From an uncultured Prevotellaceae bacterium (GTDB lineage Bacteria; Bacteroidota; Bacteroidia; Bacteroidales; Bacteroidaceae): 11,776 bases of DNA. Below the pieces are notes generated by a model, which made no database searches, was not told the origin of the DNA, and was given only the letters and a program-made list of their open reading frames with translations. Positions 8,005 to 11,776 of the stretch are shown here, one piece after another (within the stretch, counting starts at the first letter, position 1; each line of letters begins with the position of its first letter). The stretch is from NCBI GenBank assembly GCA_945787625.1, contig CALZJL010000020.1, positions 1-11,776 on the forward strand, given 5' to 3'. Both the position numbers and the translations under genes were made by a program.

Positions 8005-8052
8005 CAAAACCTTATAACCTTATAACCTTAAAACCTTAAAACCTTATAAATC
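8005..8052. repeat. 8-bp AACCT array, copy B
   Basis: Consecutive 8-bp units (caaaacct, tataacct twice, taaaacct twice, then a diverged tataaatc) run into the stop codon of the minus-strand thiE-like gene. Related but irregular units extend back to about 7941, interrupted by GCGAAGCG at 7965-7972. The arrangement mirrors copy A at 55-86 beside the lipoprotein gene. Confidence 0.8.
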
Positions 8053-8665
8053 ACTCTATCGCCCTCTTGAGCTTGTGGAAGTGGGAGATAAGCCCCTTAT
8101 AGTCCACTCCGCCGTGAATGTTGAAGCGAGTCCAAATATCGTTGCAGACCACCACACCCCCGAAGCCCAGTTCGCGTGCCACGGGAATATTCTCCAAGTT
8201 GATGCCACTCTGAGCCATCACACGCTTGCCGATAATCCCGGCACGACTTGCCGCGCGCAAGTCCTCCATATCATACGGGACATCATCAGGCCGCGATACA
8301 CTCTTAAACACATTGTTCAATATGCAATACTGACCCAAGTCCCCCTTCTCACGGAGTCGTGCAAGTTCGTCAAGAGAATAGAGAGAACGCGTCACCTGCC
8401 CCCTGTAACTCTCAGGAGCCACAGGATTGCGCCTCGACAAGTGTATACCCATCAGCCCAAACTCCTCCTTCAGGTAGAAATGGTCATTAGTGACGATACG
8501 GTTGTGGAAACACTCAGGCACCAGCGTAAGCAGACGCTCACAATACACAGGCTCAGAGTTAGGCTTCCGAAGGTGAAGAATATCCAGCCCCTCCTCAAAA
8601 AGAGTAGTGATAATCTTGTCTTCCTCAACAAAAAAATCAGGACTGCTAAGCAGCAAAAGTTTCAT
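8051..8665 (-). CDS. Thiamine phosphate synthase-like (ThiE/TenI) protein
   Basis: This 204-residue protein resembles the TIM-barrel ThiE/TenI superfamily. ThiE joins the pyrimidine and thiazole moieties of thiamine. Matching features are GLDILHLRKP (26-35, for the ThiE QLREK region), RIVTNDHFYL (56-65, for the VND region), GLMGIHLSRRN (70-80, for the GVHLGQ region), and GKRVMAQSGIN followed by GFGGVVVCNDIW (147-177). Several usual active-site details differ: the GQ after GVHL is absent and the late GGI glycine motif reads QSGI. No other thiamine gene is nearby. The protein may therefore be a TenI-like or divergent paralogue, not a true thiamine phosphate synthase. The open frame reaches 8734, but a promoter at 8693-8724 lies inside that extension, so 8665 is the start. 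Confidence 0.8.
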   Translation of the reverse strand: MKLLLLSSPDFFVEEDKIITTLFEEGLDILHLRKPNSEPVYCERLLTLVPECFHNRIVTNDHFYLKEEFGLMGIHLSRRNPVAPESYRGQVTRSLYSLDELARLREKGDLGQYCILNNVFKSVSRPDDVPYDMEDLRAASRAGIIGKRVMAQSGINLENIPVARELGFGGVVVCNDIWTRFNIHGGVDYKGLISHFHKLKRAIE

Positions 8666-8686
8666 CTCTTTGTCTATGTTATATAA

Positions 8687-8718
8687 TTTCCGCGAAGATA
8701 CGAATAAGTGCGCGGAAA
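8687..8718. promoter_or_regulatory. 8-bp inverted repeat over the thiE-like promoter
   Basis: TTTCCGCG (8687-8694) is perfectly inverted as CGCGGAAA (8711-8718) with 16 bp between. On the minus strand it covers most of the spacer, part of the -7 element and the expected transcription start. It could be an operator for a dimeric repressor. Alternatively it could be chance. Confidence 0.45.
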
Positions 8719-8724
8719 AGCAAA
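8693..8724 (-). promoter_or_regulatory. Bacteroidetes-type promoter for the thiE-like gene
   Basis: On the minus strand a TTTG (-33, 8721-8724) is followed after 20 bp by TATCTTCG (-7, 8693-8700), one mismatch from TAnnTTTG. The predicted transcript start is near 8687, leaving a leader of about 22 nt, too short for a TPP riboswitch. Confidence 0.65.
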
Positions 8725-8754
8725 TAAAACACAAAAAAAAGCAGCTAAGGCATT

Positions 8755-8777
8755 AACTTTTTGCCCCGACCATCGTT
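8755..8777 (+). promoter_or_regulatory. Possible ECF-type promoter of the sigma-factor operon
   Basis: AAC (8755-8757) and CGTT (8774-8777) are 16 bp apart, like the AAC-N16-CGT pattern of many ECF-dependent promoters, and lie 39 bp before the ATG at 8817. No good TAnnTTTG element stands in the gap. Such short motifs occur by chance, so this is tentative. Confidence 0.3.
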
Positions 8778-8816
8778 ATAACAAGTGAAAAGCAACCAAA
8801 GAAAACATAATCACAC

Positions 8817-9647
8817 ATGAAAAAGACAATCCTCCTCCTCATCATCACGCTGCTCGGCGCACTCGCAGTCCAAGGCAAAGACAACATCAGCAAGAGCGTC
8901 CCCGTCGCCGAGTTTGACCGCATCTCCATCACCTCAAGCATCACGGTCCGCTACACCCAGTCCTCCAAACACAAGTGTACCATCACAGGCACACGCAAAG
9001 ACGTAGACAACATCAAAGTCGAAGTCAAAGGCAAACAACTCAAGCTCACCGTCAAGTCCTCCGAGAGAAAAATAGCCGGAGTGACCTTCAACTCAGCCGA
9101 ACTCACAGACGACGTCGTCATCGACATCTCCTCACCCCAGCTCCACAAAGTAGAGCTGATCGGAAGCGGAGACTTCATCGCCACCACCCCCATTTCCACC
9201 ACCGACCTCACATTCAGCATCGCAGGCTCAGGCGACATCACCCTCGGCCGTATCGCCACCACAGACTTTGACCTCAACATCGCAGGCTCAGGCGACATCG
9301 CCCTACAGCAGCTCAAGACCACCAATCTCACCGCCAAGGTAGCAGGCAGCGGCGACATTCTCATACGCAAGATTGCCTCCACCTGCGAGAGAGCCACCCT
9401 CTCCGTAGCCGGCTCAGGCGACATCGACGCCAACTTCGACGACTGCCGCCAGCTGAAGTGTAGCATAGCCGGCACAGGCGACATCACCCTCTCAGGCAAA
9501 GCCACCAACCTCACCACCTCCATCGTCGGCATAGGCGACATCGACAAATCCCGCCTCACCGTCACAGGCAGACACAACCGCAACGACGTCAAGATCGCCA
9601 CCCATACCAGCCCCGCCAACTACGGCAAAATCAAAGCAAGACCATAG
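8817..9647 (+). CDS. Exported GIN-domain (DUF2807) repeat protein
   Basis: This 276-residue exported protein belongs to the head-GIN-domain (DUF2807) group, common in Bacteroidetes and sometimes annotated as putative autotransporter adhesins. A signal peptide occupies about residues 1-20 (KK, then a Leu/Ile-rich core), with no lipobox Cys. After VAEFDRISITSSITVRYTQ (30-48) comes a run of seven G-x-G-D turns at 116-119, 137-140, 157-160, 177-180, 199-202, 219-222 and 238-241, spaced 19-22 residues. Five read GSGD; the last two are GTGD and GIGD. The regular spacing suggests a right-handed beta-helix with one turn per coil. The C-terminus is short and basic. It is the first gene of the probable sigma-factor operon, 49 bp before the sigma gene. 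A role as envelope ligand, adhesin or signal is inference only. Confidence 0.88.
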   Translation: MKKTILLLIITLLGALAVQGKDNISKSVPVAEFDRISITSSITVRYTQSSKHKCTITGTRKDVDNIKVEVKGKQLKLTVKSSERKIAGVTFNSAELTDDVVIDISSPQLHKVELIGSGDFIATTPISTTDLTFSIAGSGDITLGRIATTDFDLNIAGSGDIALQQLKTTNLTAKVAGSGDILIRKIASTCERATLSVAGSGDIDANFDDCRQLKCSIAGTGDITLSGKATNLTTSIVGIGDIDKSRLTVTGRHNRNDVKIATHTSPANYGKIKARP

Positions 9648-9696
9648 ACCTCCATCGCACCCCCACACCCAAGTACAAGAACAACAAGCAGACACG

Positions 9697-10212
9697 ATGA
9701 ACCAGAGTGAGTTCGAAACCATAGCCTCCAAACTGCGCGACAAAGCCCTCGCAACAGCCCGACGCATCAGCCCCACCAACGACGATGCCCAAGACACAGC
9801 CAGCGACGTCATGCTACGGCTATGGACCCTGCGCCACCAGCTCAAAGATGCAGCCCACGCCCTCAAACTCGCCACCATCATCTCGCACAACATCAGCATC
9901 GACCGCATACGCACACACCGCCAGACCCTCACCCTCACCACCGACCAATACCCCACACCCCAGCTCACCACAAACCACCCTCCAGACCCCAGCCAAGAGC
10001 TCGAACTCGCAGAAGACGAACGATGGCTCCTACGCCAGATAGAAAAACTTCCCCCACGCGAACAGCAAGTCCTCACCATGCGCCAGATCGAGCAACACAG
10101 CAACCAAGACATAGCCCGCCTGCTCGGCATCAGCGAAGCATCAGTCAAAGTAATGCTCTCAAACGCCCGCAAGAAACTGTTCAACGACATCAAAAAGAGG
10201 TACAGACAATGA
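9697..10212 (+). CDS. ECF-type RNA polymerase sigma factor
   Basis: This 171-residue cytosolic protein is a compact sigma-70-family factor with region 2 and region 4 only, as in ECF factors. Region 2 spans about 10-75, with NDDAQDTASDVMLRLW (28-43) and the -10-recognition helix HNISIDRIR (64-72). A Pro/Thr-rich linker follows (about 77-102). Region 4 is at about 105-160, with LPPREQQVLTMR and the helix-turn-helix NQDIARLLGISEASVKVMLSNARKKL (136-161). It overlaps the next gene by ATGA, which implies translational coupling to its anti-sigma factor. DNA in this gene is extremely C-rich and G-poor on the plus strand. The regulon is unknown; self-regulation is typical of the family. Confidence 0.93.
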   Translation: MNQSEFETIASKLRDKALATARRISPTNDDAQDTASDVMLRLWTLRHQLKDAAHALKLATIISHNISIDRIRTHRQTLTLTTDQYPTPQLTTNHPPDPSQELELAEDERWLLRQIEKLPPREQQVLTMRQIEQHSNQDIARLLGISEASVKVMLSNARKKLFNDIKKRYRQ

Positions 10213-10898
10213 AAGAAGACGACATCATACGACTCCTCACACGCTTCATGGACGGAGAGACCACCGTCAGCGAAGAGACCCAGCTCGCCCGATACTTCCG
10301 CGACCACCCCAACGCGCCCAAGCCCAAAGGCATGGCACAAGAAGACTGGGACGCCTACCGCGAGATGTTCCGCCAGTTCGACCAAGGCTTCACCAATGAG
10401 CCCCACTCCGCGTCGACAGAGGCGCGCCCCAAAGTCAGGAGCCACACCCCCTGGCACTATCTCACGACCGCCGCAGCCGCCGCAGCCGCCATATACTTCG
10501 CCTACATCGCGTACACAGACCGCAGCAGCACCATGCCCGGCATACAGACCTGCGTCACACAAATCCCCACCACCCAGAGCCAAGACACCATCATCGAGGC
10601 AGCCACCACCATCAAGACCCTCCCCGTCGAGGCCATTCCAGTCGACACTACCAAAAAGACAAACAAGGCAAAGACGGTCTCACCCGATGCCAAGCCCAAA
10701 CCACGCTCCCGACCGCTCTACACCCAGCCCATACCACGCCACCTCCTGGCCAGCACCACCACCACCCGTGAGCCCATGAGCGAAGACAGCATCGCCGCCA
10801 TACTCGACGAAGTTGAACGCCTCGTCTCAGCCATGACCGTATACCAAGAGATACGCATCAACGAACTCTGCAATACAGAATCCGAAATACTATACTGA
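10209..10898 (+). CDS. Probable membrane-anchored anti-sigma factor
   Basis: This 229-residue protein starts in the ATGA overlap with the sigma gene. The cytosolic N-terminus (about 1-80) has the pattern of Bacteroidales anti-sigma partners (IIRLLTRFMDGETTVSEETQLARYF, 6-30, then EDWDAYREMF, 45-54). One membrane segment follows (about 82-103, with a run of seven Ala at 87-93). The periplasmic part (about 104-229) is Thr/Pro/Lys-rich to about 190 and ends in a likely helix (SEDSIAAILDEVERLVSAMTVYQEI, 191-215). No zinc-binding HxxxCxxC motif is present; the only Cys are 115 and 221. The frame is open back to 9822, but that part is antiparallel overprint of the sigma gene. The role is inferred from gene order and architecture, not from a recognised domain match. 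Confidence 0.8.
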   Translation: MKEDDIIRLLTRFMDGETTVSEETQLARYFRDHPNAPKPKGMAQEDWDAYREMFRQFDQGFTNEPHSASTEARPKVRSHTPWHYLTTAAAAAAAIYFAYIAYTDRSSTMPGIQTCVTQIPTTQSQDTIIEAATTIKTLPVEAIPVDTTKKTNKAKTVSPDAKPKPRSRPLYTQPIPRHLLASTTTTREPMSEDSIAAILDEVERLVSAMTVYQEIRINELCNTESEILY

Positions 10899-10919
10899 AC
10901 ACAAAACCCCATATCGACT

Positions 10920-11774
10920 ATGAAACGACTCAGCACACTCATCATCGCCACCACCCTAAGCCTTGCCGCCACCGCGCAACGCGAAATCCAGACCCTCTTC
11001 GACCGCATAGACAGCCTGCCCGGTCAAAACCTCATGGCCAAAGACAACTACAGCGACGACAACGACCTTCCCACCACCTACTGCCACTACAGCTACATCA
11101 CCCTCGCCAAGTCCACCTTCGGCGACCTCGACCAGCAAATCATACAGGCCTTCACCACCCAGCCCAAAGCCTACCGCATCTTCCGCAAGACACGCGATAT
11201 GCGCAACACCAACTCAGAGGTGCTCGTCACCTACGGTCCCAGTCAGGAGTACAAGATCACCTTCGGCAGCCACGACACCCACAACTACCTCGTCGACTTC
11301 TACCGCGACAGCCTTGACACCGCCAAGCGCCACGCCTACGCCATCGTATGGTATACCGAAGCCGACCAAGTCCACCTCCTGCGCTACCACATCTACGGCG
11401 ACGACCCCCGAAACATCGACAACCAACGCACCATCACCTACGGCAACAACCTCTTCGTCGACAACAGCGGCAACATCGTCATCAGCAGCACAGACAAGAA
11501 AGACCCCACCATCGCCACCGACCTCGACTTTCTCAGGCGTTTCGGCACACTACGCGCAGCCATGGTCAGCCATTCCCAAGGTAGCAGCACCATGATACTC
11601 ACAGGCATAGCCATCAAGATACTCGACCTCTGCAAGAAACACAAACAGCTCCTGAACGACAACGAGCGCGCCACCTGCGACAAGAGCCTCCTCGAACTCA
11701 TCAAAAACTACACCGGCGGCGACACCTACGTACAAGGTCTGCTCGAAGAAGCCAGAATGGAAGTGGGGCGGTAG
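10920..11774 (+). CDS. Secreted protein of unknown function, sigma-operon member
   Basis: This 284-residue protein has a signal peptide (MKR, hydrophobic core 5-18, cleavage near ATAQ at 17-20) and no lipobox, so it is periplasmic or secreted. The mature part begins with REIQTLFDRIDSLPG and contains an aromatic, mixed alpha/beta region (about 50-190), followed by a more helical C-terminus (201-284) with Cys238 and Cys253. I do not recognise the family. It starts 21 bp after the anti-sigma gene on the same strand, so co-transcription is likely. The start is supported by the signal peptide, and the stop lies 2 bp before the window end, so the gene is complete. Exported genes of unknown function at the end of sigma/anti-sigma operons are common in this phylum. 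Confidence 0.8.
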   Translation: MKRLSTLIIATTLSLAATAQREIQTLFDRIDSLPGQNLMAKDNYSDDNDLPTTYCHYSYITLAKSTFGDLDQQIIQAFTTQPKAYRIFRKTRDMRNTNSEVLVTYGPSQEYKITFGSHDTHNYLVDFYRDSLDTAKRHAYAIVWYTEADQVHLLRYHIYGDDPRNIDNQRTITYGNNLFVDNSGNIVISSTDKKDPTIATDLDFLRRFGTLRAAMVSHSQGSSTMILTGIAIKILDLCKKHKQLLNDNERATCDKSLLELIKNYTGGDTYVQGLLEEARMEVGR

Positions 11775-11776
11775 TT

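Noticed and set aside
7898..8052. CRISPR array
   Set aside because: The units are 7-8 bp, contiguous and degenerate, without spacers, and no cas gene is present.
8666..8687. TPP riboswitch before the thiE-like gene
   Set aside because: The predicted leader is about 22 nt, far too short, and no THI-element motif is visible.
8666..8734. N-terminal extension of the thiE-like gene
   Set aside because: It contains the likely -33 and -7 elements, and the family-like beta strand begins at the ATG at 8665.
9492..10583. 363-codon open frame on the minus strand across the GIN, sigma and anti-sigma genes
   Set aside because: It is antisense to three well-supported genes. Its Trp/Cys/Ser/Arg-rich translation has no family pattern, and it is explained by the scarcity of antisense stops in very C-rich DNA.

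Overview
The window looks like chromosomal DNA from the phylum Bacteroidota, probably order Bacteroidales and perhaps Prevotellaceae-like. Four observations support this. Matches to the Bacteroidetes -7 promoter element TAnnTTTG stand upstream of several genes (551-558, 644-651, 2068-2075, 2139-2146). There are almost no Shine-Dalgarno sequences. The glycogen synthase is the eukaryote-like GT3 type, common in Bacteroidetes. Intergenic regions carry degenerate low-complexity arrays. No mobile element, CRISPR array, tRNA or rRNA was seen.

Layout. Position 1-102 is an intergenic array abutting a small lipoprotein gene on the minus strand (103-519). A divergent promoter region leads to a CaCA-family Na+/Ca2+ antiporter (680-1627, +). 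The antiporter overlaps tail-to-tail with a small secreted protein of unknown function (1605-2045, -). A second divergent promoter region precedes a glycogen pair on the plus strand: GT3 glycogen synthase (2200-3882) and GT35 alpha-glucan phosphorylase (4069-6633). The pair is separated by a 186-bp spacer rich in inverted repeats and ends in a terminator at 6662-6696. On the minus strand follow ribose-phosphate pyrophosphokinase (6767-7702) and a thiamine-phosphate-synthase-like protein (8051-8665), separated by 348 bp of repeat arrays. The last block is a plus-strand gene cluster: GIN-domain repeat protein (8817-9647), ECF sigma factor (9697-10212), a membrane-anchored probable anti-sigma factor overlapping it by 4 bp (10209-10898), and a secreted protein of unknown function (10920-11774).

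How the genes work together. The glycogen pair makes and breaks down storage alpha-glucan. The last four genes look like one envelope-signalling operon: sigma factor and anti-sigma factor are translationally coupled, and the flanking exported proteins are likely targets or modulators. The other genes look like unrelated housekeeping or envelope functions.

The least explained parts are the intergenic arrays (including an exact 34-bp duplication 7.9 kb apart), the hairpin-forming glycogen spacer, an 8-bp inverted repeat over the thiE-like promoter, and the sigma-factor operon with its exported GIN protein and unknown last gene. The plus strand is C-rich over G whatever the gene orientation, which suggests it is the lagging strand. 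It also explains the many long antisense open frames. I found no clearly new defence or mobile system.
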